A DNA stretch of 64,000 bases, from the NCBI GenBank assembly GCA_037447605.1, contig CM074808.1:2910929-2974928 (forward strand), in the 5' to 3' direction. Shown here one piece after another: positions 31,736 to 42,685 of the stretch; the stretch's first letter is position 1; every line of letters begins with the position of its first letter. This stretch comes from Zygnema circumcarinatum (lineage: Eukaryota; Streptophyta; Zygnematophyceae; Zygnematales; Zygnemataceae). The position numbers and the translations under genes are program-made. Below the pieces are notes generated by a model, which was not told the origin of the DNA, did not search any database, and saw nothing but the letters and a program-made list of their open reading frames with translations.

Positions 31736-33204
31736 TGTTGGGGTTCCGTTCCATGTCTTTGTTGTGAGGTTCGAACACGTCGGCATCGAGGGCAAGCGCG
31801 GTTTCCAGAGGTCGAATGGAGGGCTGGGCGTCATGACCAGATTTGCACTTAAATTAGGGAAGACTACTGCTATTGAAATGTGAAAGATGCAAGTATCTTC
31901 ACATGGGGACCACTCAAGAGTTAGAGGTTAAAACGAGCTGGGTTGTGTTTAGTGGTGACAATGGGAGCAAGCAGTGGTAACTTATAGGCGGGGTGTTCTT
32001 ATTGCAGAGGCTCGTTTTTGTCGCCCCCCACTTCCGGCCACGTATGCGGAAGGCTCCCCATTTTGTTTCGGGCTGCATTTGCAACTTCGGAAAGGAGCTG
32101 GAAAGGGAACCCGACATGAAGACGGATCATTGGGCTCCAAATCTCACAGGTTACAGACGACAGAACGCAGAGGCTCACATGGTTGCGACCAGTCTATGCT
32201 TAACCGCAGCTACAGCTCCTAACTAACCTAGAGGCTAAGGCAATGTTGGCAGCTCGAAATCCAAAGCTAAGCTGAACAGAGCTTGGAACCGAGAAGCACG
32301 CCGTGGCATACAATCTTGCACACAGCGCACAAAAACCAAAAATGGGCAGTGCTAACAAGTGTTTCGATCTAAACATACAGCTGCCACCAGTCTCTAAGCA
32401 ATGAACCATATCAGGCTGCGCATCTTGCTGCTCTAAAATCAGCCTGAGAAGCACCAGCCCTGCTTGGGAAAACGATGAATGCTACTCCATCAGCCGCTGA
32501 ATCGGACGGTCGTTCCCAAAAAATGGCCAGTGCATCCTGCTGAGGGTCAGCAAAACGTTCTTGTCAGCACACGTGCTGCAAAGGATACAGCTATCTGAGC
32601 ACATCAAGCCAGCTATGGTGGAGAGCCTTCACAAGTGACAAAAAAAGAATATGCAGAGGCAGTGTTTCTTACAAAACTATCCATGATGCCTGCAGAACCC
32701 ATGTGCAGTCATATGGTGCACCATGCGCAATTGTGCAATCAGAGGCCGCATGTGCCAGCTCATTTTCTTAAAACTAATGCCTGACTGTCTCTTCTGCAAT
32801 CTCTGCACTCTTTCAGCACTCACCCTGACTAAAGTTCGAATACAAGCTTCAGTCAATTTCACTCAGCCGACTAAAAAGTGGCTTATGCGCCCACCACTTC
32901 AAGCCAACCCATTACTGAAGACACACCTTGCTGCTGAATGACTGCTCCGCCCGAATACTTTGGCCGCACCAATGTCATAGAATCACGTAACAGTGCCAAG
33001 CCAGCCCTCCGACGCACCTGGATCAGCGTGAATACAAGCTATGTGCTAATGTGCCAGCTTCCCAGATAAAAATTGCTTTTCCCAAAAACATAAAAAGGGA
33101 GGGAGGGGATAGGAGAAGGGGAAACGCACTCAGAGAACATCTAGGAAGAACAGCTGACATGCTGGGACTAGTGCAAAATTCCCATCTATTGGTAAACTAA
33201 TGAG
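31736..33204. other. Intergenic region
   Basis: No confident exon or RNA gene seen between the GPT promoter and the 3' end of the HMG-box gene. It probably contains that gene's 3' UTR. Confidence 0.45.
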
Positions 33205-35752
33205 TCACGAGAAAGCAACGTGCAGCCGATAGGCATTATAAGCAAGCTGCTCCGCCTGCCATCGATCCCTGTCTTGCCGCCACAGTTCCAAATACGGCTG
33301 CAACACCATACGAAGGGGTAGTAGCCAAACATGAGGAACATAGATTACAAAAAGCACAACAACTAAGAAGAAAGCTTGAACAGTACGAAAATAATTCATA
33401 GTGCATCTGCAATTGCATTAAGTGGATATGCATGTAGGTGAATGAGTGTGCCTACATCTTTATTTTAAACAAACTCTAATGGAAGAATAGTACCCTCGTG
33501 CCAAAAACAGCAACTAGCAAGGACAAAGGAACGAACTACCTATCAATCAGCATTCACAAAGAATAGACATGGCATGTTGTACATATGCGGAGGGGTTGGA
33601 AAGGGCAAGGGAAGACTGACAATAATGACATTTATCTGTCTCCATTCGTTAGCAGAAAAATGTTTTAATGTTGTAGCTATCATTTCCTTGACTACCATGG
33701 CAGCTGATGGCTAATCCTCACACATTCTTTCCCATGCAGTTGCTCACCTCTTTCTCCTCCTTGCTTAACCTTCCCCATCGTTCTCCAATCATCCTGCTGA
33801 TGTCAGATTCCGGCAAATCTGGACGTTGTGCCTTCAATAAGGCCCGCCATTCACTGTAGTAAAAGTTGAAAGAAGTCCGCTTTGGTTTCGGAGGAAACGC
33901 AGCGAGAGTCGTTGGAGGCACCTGCAAGGCTCCCGTTTGCTTGCCTCCAATAAGATCATTGAACGAAGTAAAATGCGGTAGGGCCATAAAGAAGAAGTAT
34001 TAAACACAAAAAATTGACCAGAATTAAGATGGGAAGGAAAAGATCCTGAACAGGCGCTATTCCTCAGCTTCCTTGCACGGCCAAGCTATTATAAAGTTGT
34101 GGTTATTTTTCTGAAGAAAGGAATGTTTATGAATTCAGAGGAAAGTGGAGAGAGGGATGCAAATCATGACAAGACAAAAAATAAAGAACGGAGGAAGTAC
34201 AGAAAATAGAGAATAAGACCTCGTCTGCCTGAAAAATTGGTATACATTTGACTATGCCATTTTCCGATAACATATAAACCTTCAAGAGAAAGTATGAACG
34301 GCATCAATAATGGGATTCTAGTATTTGCACTGTATCAAAACCCAATAACAACATTGGAGTGAATGAAGGGAAAGACGTGAAGAGAGAGAACAGCAAAAGG
34401 AAAACCAAACGGTTCAGAAGTCAGACATTTAGCTGATCTTGAACAAAGCAGATGATGCAAAACCATGTATTCTTTGACAATGTACATGGCCATGAGATTA
34501 ATGCGCTCTTGTTTAGCTCAGAGTTTACGTTCCTCTTGCACACAAGTATTAGTTAGGGGTCAATTGCGACGAATTCTAGCATCTTAACAGCTCAGCTGCA
34601 TACAAATATGAACCTCGAAGTTCACTACCATACCCTCAAAGCCAATGCAAAAACCACAAAGCTGGAACCACGGGAGTGCAGCAGAATTCTCACAGATCTT
34701 TCGCCACCTCCCATGGGCGGAAAATGGTCCATATGTTGAAAAGATTCTTCCTCGACATCATCGTATTCATCAGATATATCCTCATCCTCGTCACTAGCAA
34801 AGCTCCCCTCTTCTTCGCCCCCTCCAATAACATCCCGCCCTTCATCCTCTTCACCTCCTCCATGCAAACCATTTCCGTCTTGAACAAAATTTCCACCCTC
34901 TGCAACACTAGCCACAGATGATCCGTGCACGAACCTCGGCTGCTTTTGCTCACTCTGCATATAATTCCAGCCACTTTGGGCCTCATCCTTTAACATTCTA
35001 ATGGCCCTTGCACCTTGAACTCCAGTCTCAGGTGCATGGTACAAAATGCCAGAAAGCTGCTCGGACCCGACGGTAATTGTCACAAAGTAGCCATGGCTGA
35101 ATTTGGAATGGATCACTCCCCTAACTGTATGCCCGATCCACTCCTCCGGGGCAATATCTCCGAATCCATCATGCACATCATCTACCTGCTCCTTCAGGAG
35201 TGCAGATAAACTCTCCCTTACTGACCTGCAAGAACCTGCACCATGGCTGGCTGTCGTGGAAGCTCTCTTCCTCCGATGAACTGCTGCTCCAGCTTCTCCC
35301 AGCCTTGGCCTGGGCGGACCAGGTCTAGCAGAGACAACATTGGCGCCATGGACTCTCCTTAAATGCTTTCTTACAACTTTGCCACCTCCAAGAAGAAGCT
35401 TCTTGCAGAGAGGGCACGTTTGTGGCTGACCCCCTTTCGGCACGACAATGGCTGAATCCGGCTGGTCCTCGGAGTCACCATGGCCCGAGCTCTGCAGCAC
35501 GGAGTCATGCAGAGACTCCATCCTGCCCGAGGGCATCTGATCATCGCTTGGCCAGGCCTCAGGGATGTCCATGAGCTCCTCCTGCTGCTCGTTCCCGTCA
35601 TCCACATCCGCCATAGCCTTGCCGTCATCCATGGCGAGATAGCGATTCATCTGAATGCGGAACAGAGCACAACAATAGGACTTCTGCGCGCCCTCATCCA
35701 AGACTTCAACTCCGCCCTCTCCGTCTCCCTTACAGTCTCCCCCTCTCCACAC
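33205..35752 (-). CDS. HMG-box protein with an N-terminal zinc-finger-like motif (ARID-HMG relative)
   Basis: Three exons join in frame: 34694-35752, 33748-33921 and 33205-33297, giving 441 residues from the first Met, or about 407 from the more likely MNRYLAMDDG at 35650. A C2H2-like motif CPLCKKLL...KHLRRVHG sits near residue 110-140. The segment IGHTVRGVIHSKFSHGYFVT and then GSEQLSGILYHAPE is the module found between ARID and HMG box in plant ARID-HMG proteins. An acidic stretch follows. The HMG box spans FNFYYSEWRALLKAQRPDL, then ISRMIGERWGRLSKEEKE and the third helix YLELWRQDRDRWQAEQLAYN. There is no ARID. It is probably a nuclear chromatin protein. The middle intron is long (772 bp), so an extra exon cannot be excluded. 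Confidence 0.75.
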
Positions 35753-37677
35753 AAATCAGAAAGTGCAGCCCTTCCTTCTCCTTTGGGGCCATACTCGAGC
35801 ATTTTCCAATGGAAACGTGCCACGTCAGCAATAGTTCCACGTGGAATTTCTCCATTGGATTATTAACCACGTAAGCAATGTCGTACGGTACCCACCCTAG
35901 TGACTGTACCAGGTACTTCGCCGCCCCCATTCCATTCCATGCTCACAGCTCACCTTTTTATAAGTTACTGCTGGCAAACGGTGACAGGAAACCTTAGAAG
36001 CGCAGTTGAGCGTTAAAGAGAACGGAACGGCGCGGCGGGGCGCATTCCGTGAATCCGTCCCAGAATTGAGCTGCGAGCGCAGCTGCTTTCCCGCCCTCCC
36101 CCCTGCAAGGAAACCAGTACGGTAGAGTAGCCGGAGGAAACTTGCAGGGGCTGGTTATACATTTTTGTTTTGGAAGATAAAGGGAAGGAAAGGATAGGAA
36201 AGGAAAGGAAAGGAAAGGAAGAAGGAAGGGAAGGGAAAGGAAGCATTGTTTTTAGCTTTTTTGTAACTTCCAGCTCCAAGCTTTTCCCTTTTGTGCTTAG
36301 GTCCTTTGCGAACAGTTCGTGGTTCCGCATGATGATTTTGTCCATGTACATGTGATGGCACCGCCATCGTGAGATCAATGCAACATCACCCTTTCTTTTT
36401 AGCTCGTTAAGGGAGTTTTTGCATGAAATTTACTTTCCTTTCGTTTGGGTATTCTTCGCATTGGCGCGCTTCTGCCCACCTGCTGCACATGGTGCTGCAG
36501 GGAAGGCGATTGGCGAGAGGGGGAGGGAGCTGAGGAGGAGTCGGTACAAGTCTCCAGCAAGCCTTTTAGATAAGGTATGGCGAATACGGTGACGCCGACG
36601 AATTTAAAGTTTGAATGACTTGGAATTGTGAGTTACTGTAGGTGCTGACTTATTTTTTCTTCTGCCAGTTAGACATGATTTTTTTTTTTATATCGAGGCT
36701 GATTTCCTTATGCTCCTGCAAATACATGTGCGTTCCCTTAGGGTTGTGTTCCTGTCGCCCCTTAGCTCGGTCGAGCTTCGAGTGCTTGCCAATTTGAGCC
36801 TGCATGACTTGGTCTTGCCTTTCTATACGCTGCTTTTTTTGCTTCACTGATACTTCCGTGTGTGCGTGAACATGGAGAGAGAGGACTCATAGAGGGTTGA
36901 CGCGCATATGGTTCGTCTACTTTGGCTGCATGTATAACAGACTGCAAAGTCTTCAAGATATTGCCCTTACATTTCTTGTCTTTGAAACGCCTTCCTCTTT
37001 TGCGTTCTTTTCCTCGCGAATGTAAAAGCAGTTATATGGCCGCCATGCCTCTTTAGTGTTTTGCCTTCCCTTCCCTCACTTAGTTTGTTGTGGCTCGCAT
37101 GAAAAAGAGTTAACATTTCGTACCTTCACCATTGTTCATGCAGGCTTAAAGCCATGAACAAGCTAATCAGAAACGTCTCATTTTGGCGTGCCAATTTCTG
37201 TGCATTTGGTCCTGTTTTTCTTGAGATTGAAAAGGCTCTTATCGATTTTTATTATTTCAATTGTCCTCGACCCTTTTAAATTTCTATGCCCCATTCTCGC
37301 AGTCGATATACGATCGATCGCGCGTCATTTCCAAGAAAGATGGGAAGCCCTCACTTAGGAGGGCTTGACCTTTTGAAAAAAGTGAGAAGTGAAAGTTGTC
37401 GGATGATTGTTCGAGGAATCTGCCCGCGGTTAACTTGTTTCCTGAATTGTTCAAATGATCCAGTTATTAAGCGAATTTCTTGTAAATGCGTTTTGCATGG
37501 TACAGTGGTGGTCAACACATAAGGACTGTCCGGGACGGAATGAATGAGAGAAAAATCTGTGTTTCTATGACTGTTTCATAAGCCTGACAAGTTCTTTATG
37601 ATAGCGTAATCATTGTTGGATGACATATTTTGTTTTGGGTGGTTTTGGGACTAAAAGGTTTTGACAGAGGCTGGATT
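35753..37677. promoter_or_regulatory. Divergent promoter region between the two HMG-box genes
   Basis: The two flanking genes point away from each other. A G-box (35838-35843) lies about 85 bp upstream of the minus-strand gene. A (GGAAA)n purine run occurs at 36178-36242. An AG acceptor near 37668 just before the EUL start suggests a 5' UTR intron on the plus strand. No coding exon was seen. Confidence 0.45.
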
Positions 37678-38372
37678 ATGGCTACAGAACGGTTTTGTCG
37701 AATAAAGCCCAGTTCAAACTCTTCTCTTGCACTTTCTGTGCATAATGTTCTTGGAGTCAGTCTCCAACAAAGCTCCGATACAAATCTACATCAAATATGG
37801 CGCTGCGAAGAGTTGGGTGGTGGAACACAGGGCTTTGTCCTTGTACACCAAGCTACGAGCAGGGCCTTAAGTTGGAAACAAGCAGGGCATAAGGTCAGTC
37901 GTCAAGTCCTCTTTTGCTTCGTTTCCCGTTATGCTTTGTCTGTCAGTGATTCATTTCGTATTCCTTCAGGCGTACAATAACATACAATTCGCAGTTTAAG
38001 CATGACATTCACTGCTTTGGGAAGGAAGGGCTCTTCTTGCAGGTCCGCCTTGATCCCTATCTTCCAAAAGCACCAACTCCGCAACAAGTTTGGGTCATGA
38101 CCAATTTGGCAGATTCGCCAAACAGCGCCAAGAAAATAACCCCATTTCAGGATAGTTCAGTTTGTCTGGATATGAAAACGGGTTCAATAGCCGGTTCAGA
38201 AATTTTTACGGCATCATGGAGAGGGTCACCAAACCAGCAATGGGTGACAGTTGATTTGGTACGTTTGTGTACTCTGTTTCAGAAGAAGAGCATAGGAAGC
38301 TGATGTGAGTCGACTACAGTATGGCAATTGGTATTGTTTTTTAAACGCTTGACTGTGAATTTGCAGTTATAG
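37678..38372 (+). CDS. EUL (Euonymus-type) lectin domain, alone or as N-terminus of the ARID-HMG gene
   Basis: Two exons, 37678-37893 and 38043-38258, encode a whole single EUL domain (144 residues). Family words are ERFCRIKPSSNSSLALSVH, QIWRCEELGGGTQGFVLVH, RALSWKQAGHKVRLDPY, SSVCLDMKTGS and GSPNQQWVTVDL. EUL lectins are small nucleocytoplasmic proteins that bind mannose- or galactose-containing glycans and respond to stress. Start: ATGGCTACAGAACGG, a few residues before the domain. After the donor at 38259 two continuations keep frame. The acceptor at 38366 gives a one-residue end (Leu, then TAG). The acceptor at 38521 leads straight into the ARID exons. The first gives a free 145-residue lectin; the second gives a lectin fused to a DNA-binding protein. 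Confidence 0.82.
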
Positions 38373-38521
38373 GATTCCTTGCCAACCCCATCGTCGATGG
38401 ACTCACCACCACAAAAGTTGCACGCATCCAAAATTGTGGTCAAAGTGAACTGAAGGACTGGACTTTCTTCTGATCTTTAACCAGTAAATTTGTTATATTT
38501 TTTGGAGTTCCTTGTGCGCAG

Positions 38522-41351
38522 CCGGAAGGCTCTTTGTACCCTCTTCCCTTGGCCAGCCATGCAGAGGTGGCTAATGATCAACACCTCTTTCTTACGACAC
38601 TTTCACATCTTCATTCTTACCTTGGCAATACTCTGAAGTAAGCTTGTGATCCACTCTTCTGTAAAAAAAAAGGCAGATCGCATTGATTTTGTTTTTCCGT
38701 CTACGCATCTTTTGTCTCTTCCTTCCTCCAGCAATGAACACGCTGTTTGTTTTGGGAGCTGTTTTCCTGTTTATGGCCACGTGGGACTTCTGCTACTCTG
38801 ATTAACGGCCGCGGTCCATAGCTTTGTTTCTATGCTCATTTTTGTTCTCGTGGATGCAGGATTCCTTTGATGGGGGGGAAAGAGCTAGACTTGCACTTAC
38901 TGTACAGGGAAGTGACAAGGAGAGGAGGGTTGGCACAAGTAAGTTTCACTCCTACCCCTCATCAAACATCTCCACGTAATGCATTTGTTTTCCTTCACTC
39001 GCGTCGAAACAGGTCTATCAGCTTCCATTGATGCATTGTGTGCTTGTGTGGGTGAGCTGAAATGATGTCCACTCTGTAAGTTTCTCCTTTGGGGGGGTGT
39101 GCAAAGGACACTTATATATGTGTGGGATTGAACGCGCAGGTGACGTTACGCAAAAGGTGGAAGGATGTGGCGAAAACTTTTCGACTGCCTCCGACAATTA
39201 CAAGCGCATCTTTTGTTATGCGGAAATACTATACAGGCCTTCTGCACCACTACGAGCAGCTTTACTTTTTTGGCGCGCGTGGCCCTCTTGTTCCTCCATT
39301 GTGTAAGCATCTGCGAGCTAACTTGTCCTTCTTCGGTTTCTCAGGAAGGTTGTAAAATTTGTCTGCATTTGCAGAGATGACGTAGGCAGTGTCGAATGTG
39401 TTTATTAGGTGTCGGATAGCCTGCCTTATAAATTATGAAAGAGCATGGTACGACTTGTATTCACTTTTTTATTCAAAAACTTGGCCTTCTTTATACTATT
39501 GCTTTAATTAGCTGGATTTTAAGAGAGAGACTGTAGGCAGACTATAAGGGTAGTTTCGTGTGTACTTTTTCATTTTTCCAATAAATGCGTTCGGTGATCT
39601 TGTTTGGTGATACTAGTGGTTTGTGTGGCCTCTTAAACTGTCATCTGCCGCTGACCAGTCAATTATATTTGGGTTTTGAGTATTGATATTACGACTTTCT
39701 ATCCCCTTCCCTCACTTCTTTATCCGCCCCCTATTTTGCTCTTATTCCAGCAATGCTCCCCACGTCTTTTCCCAAAGAGCCGAGAATTGCCCGCATTCAG
39801 CCTGAGCTTTATGGCATCGACATTCAGCTCACAACAGATTTGGCTCCTCGAAAGGCCGGGAAACGGAAAAGGTCAACTGAGGAGGCCGGTGGTGCAGGTC
39901 ATTACCTGCACATTCTTTGTTTAACTAGTGTTCTATTTCCTTTCTTCTCTCTCTTATCTCCTCGTCTCCCGTTCTCTGCATCTGGTTATTTACTGGGAAG
40001 CTTGGTTACAGCTGTTGGACAGCTCTGAACTTCAGTATGCATCTGTTGATTGTCCTGTGAATGGTTGTGGTGTATGGGAGAAGGAAAACCGCTTTAAGAC
40101 CTTTTCTGACACCATTGGTTGATTTTTTTGCCAGCTCCTGAAGATCCCCAAGAAATGCTCGGCCACACGGTGACTGGGGTTATACATGCGAAGTTTGAAC
40201 TAGGGTATTTTGTGACTGTTCAAGTAGGAAATGAGACTTTAAGGGGTATTCTCTACCATCCTCCAAAGGGGGCTAGTCCTCATCCCCATTCCATTTTGGA
40301 ACCGAAAGCAATTGCGGAGTTTTTGAAACAACGGAAAGATTCAGGTTTACCTTTAGGAACAATACCAGAGTATCCGAGTAGCATAACGGGAGACCGATCG
40401 GCCTTTGACCTTTTTTATAGCGAATGGCATGATAGACTGAAGGAGATGAACCCAGATGCCACAGATGAGGAGTGTGCACTTTGGCTGGCAGAGCAATGGA
40501 GGAGTTTACCAGCGGAAAACAAGAAGGTGAGTAGTTTGTGCGTAGGAGCTGTCTCTCTTTTCACTGTCGAAGCAGAGGGGGGTCTGGCAAAGGCATTTGG
40601 AAGGCAGGGCAGCTACACATAGATTTGAAGAATTTCAGCTACACAGCCCACATTGTTGCCCTTCCCTTGTTTTGAGCATAGTATACAAAAAAGTGCATGG
40701 ATGCACCTTGCGATTTGAAGACCCTTAAACTTACGTGTTGCCGCTGTCCTGTTTGGATGATAGAGGTATAGAGCCTGCATATCCTTCGCACTTCCTTTTT
40801 TCAAGAACCCGTTAACGATTGATGCGCTTATGGTGTGACATTTGCAGACTTACGAAGATGTTGCAGATGCTGAGAAGGCACGACTGGGCAGAGAAGCTAT
40901 AGAGACTGCTCAGGAAGAAGTCGCACATAGTGGTGCTGCCATGGTGGGGGATGATAGGAGCGAAGGAGAGGGAGAGGGAGAGCTTCAAACGGGAGTCGGA
41001 CAGCCGGAATCGCAATTGAGGGCAAGGATTGAAGAGCACATGACAGAACCCAGATCACATTTGGAGGCAAGATTCAGAATCCAATTTCCTTGAAAGGGTC
41101 TGTATGAGGTGGGAAGTAGAGCAGGAGGTTTTCTTATTGTCTTTCTGGAGCAGCGTATACCGCTAGAGCAGTACTTTTTCTTGGTCAGAGTTCATTATCC
41201 TCTTACAAATTTTCCCCTGTGTATGCTTTGTTGTTTGCAGCCTGAAGTTGTCCATTCTCCAGAGGCCAAAGAGGCAGATTTAGATGATGCGAAGGTGGCT
41301 TTGGAAGAGGATACTGCCCTGATGGAGAACCGGGGCTTCAGTCTCTTCTAA
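38522..41351 (+). CDS. ARID-HMG DNA-binding protein
   Basis: Seven exons join in frame: 38522-38637, 38860-38938, 39140-39302, 39751-39897, 40135-40526, 40848-41066 and 41241-41351, about 408 residues. The ARID domain covers exons 1-3: FLTTLSHLHSYLG, PLMGGKELDLHLLYREVTRR, LRKRWKDVAKTFRLP, YYTGLLHHYEQLYFFG. A basic linker (RKAGKRKR) follows, then LGHTVTGVIHAKFELGYFVT and LRGILYHPP. The HMG box is AFDLFYSEWHDRLKEMNPD, ALWLAEQWRSLPAENKKTYE. The tail is acidic. Plant ARID-HMG proteins (HMGB9/10/11/15 type) are nuclear and bind AT-rich DNA. The first exon starts in phase 0 without its own Met. The start may be a small exon at 38397-38439 (MDSPPQKLHASKIV) or the EUL exons upstream. The last intron seems to be GC-AG (donor GAG|GCAAGA at 41067). 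If it is not spliced, translation ends at 41093. Confidence 0.87.
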
Positions 41352-42685
41352 AGGCTCTCCTGCTATGATGGCGTACAGCACTATGTTTTGCCTCCTGAAT
41401 GCGAAACAGCTTCCACGCGGAGGGCGCTCAAGAAATAGTCGTTTGGTTTTGCTGTGTACATTGATGTTCACCTTCCATCTTCTTTAATGTGCTTTGGGAG
41501 TTTGAAGAGCTTAACTGACAACGGCTACTACTTTCTGTACGGGCAATCAATCTCTTCTTGTAAGCCTCTTGGATTTCTCCATCAGTAGAAGGCTCTCCTC
41601 CCTGTCTCAGTGACGGCTCGATTGACCCCCCGGGTTGTTGCTGCTGCTAACTAATATCTCGAATAAGTAAATAGTACTATCGCAATAAGGTGTAAAGCTA
41701 GGACGTTACTTTGAGGGAATGAATCTTGAGTTTCTCCTTTCCAGTTGTGTAGAGACCGAGGAGGATATATATACATATATGTGCCCCCTCTGCGCATAGT
41801 TAGTAGGAGTAGTGAGCAGGCAGAGTGCGGGGCCTTCTTCCTTGAGAGCCTGCACTGACCGACCGACTGCTGAAGAGGCGGCTCCCCGGGGATATTGGAA
41901 AGGCCTTTCTTTTTTTACAGAGGAAGGATCCCTTTCTTGCGGCTTGGTCGTTTATCTACCCAATTAGGGTATGGCTGGTCTCCAGTTGTTGTTGTTTTTG
42001 TTCCCAAGTTAATCTTATATGCCATGTGTGAAGGATTTTGAATTGCTTGACATGGTTCATGTGCGCATCCTGATGACATGCATCCATGGAACAACAACGG
42101 ATGGAAGGGCACGATAGGTTTGCACTTTCGCGAAGTATACAAAAAGGGGAGGACAGTTTTTGCACAGATTCTGGACCTGCACGTTTCTGAAGGCAGCGCT
42201 CGCACTTGCAAGAGCTGCTGAAAACCCTACAAACCCTAAACCCTTCAAACCCTAAACCCTAAAACCACTAACCCTAGAACCCTGAACACAAAACCCTAAG
42301 GACGAACAGTACGGCTCTGGTCAGGCAAAGGTTCGCCTATCCGCCCTCGCCCCCTCTCCTGCCGCCACGTGGTGCGGTCAGGTTCACTAGCTGCCACGCT
42401 GGCAGAAATGAACCTCTCGAAACTTGACACGTGGACTGCTCTTTCACTGTCTGTACACTTGCCGTACGAGAATCTGAAAAGAACGGCCTAAAATTTGGAA
42501 GTTCAAATATTTAACGGGTGTTTAACGCAGTTCCGTAGTTTGTAGAACTAGTTTCCAACATAGAACTGTTGTCTAGGAACGGCGCCCAGGGGAGGGGGCT
42601 TGGCTGATGGCAGGGCCCACTTTTCTTCTCGCTCTTCTTTCTCTCGCTGCCCTCCTCCCTCACAGCGGTGCCACGAGGCGATGCC
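41352..42685. promoter_or_regulatory. Intergenic region and RHON1-like gene promoter
   Basis: It contains the telomere-like tract at 42221-42300 and two CACGTG G-boxes (42366 and 42428) within 320 bp of the start codon at 42686. No exon seen. Confidence 0.5.
42221..42300. repeat. Interstitial telomere-like repeat tract
   Basis: About eight copies of CCCTAAA variants (AAACCCTAAACCC, CCCTAGAACCCTGAAC) in 80 bp. It marks the plant-type telomere motif. Confidence 0.8.
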
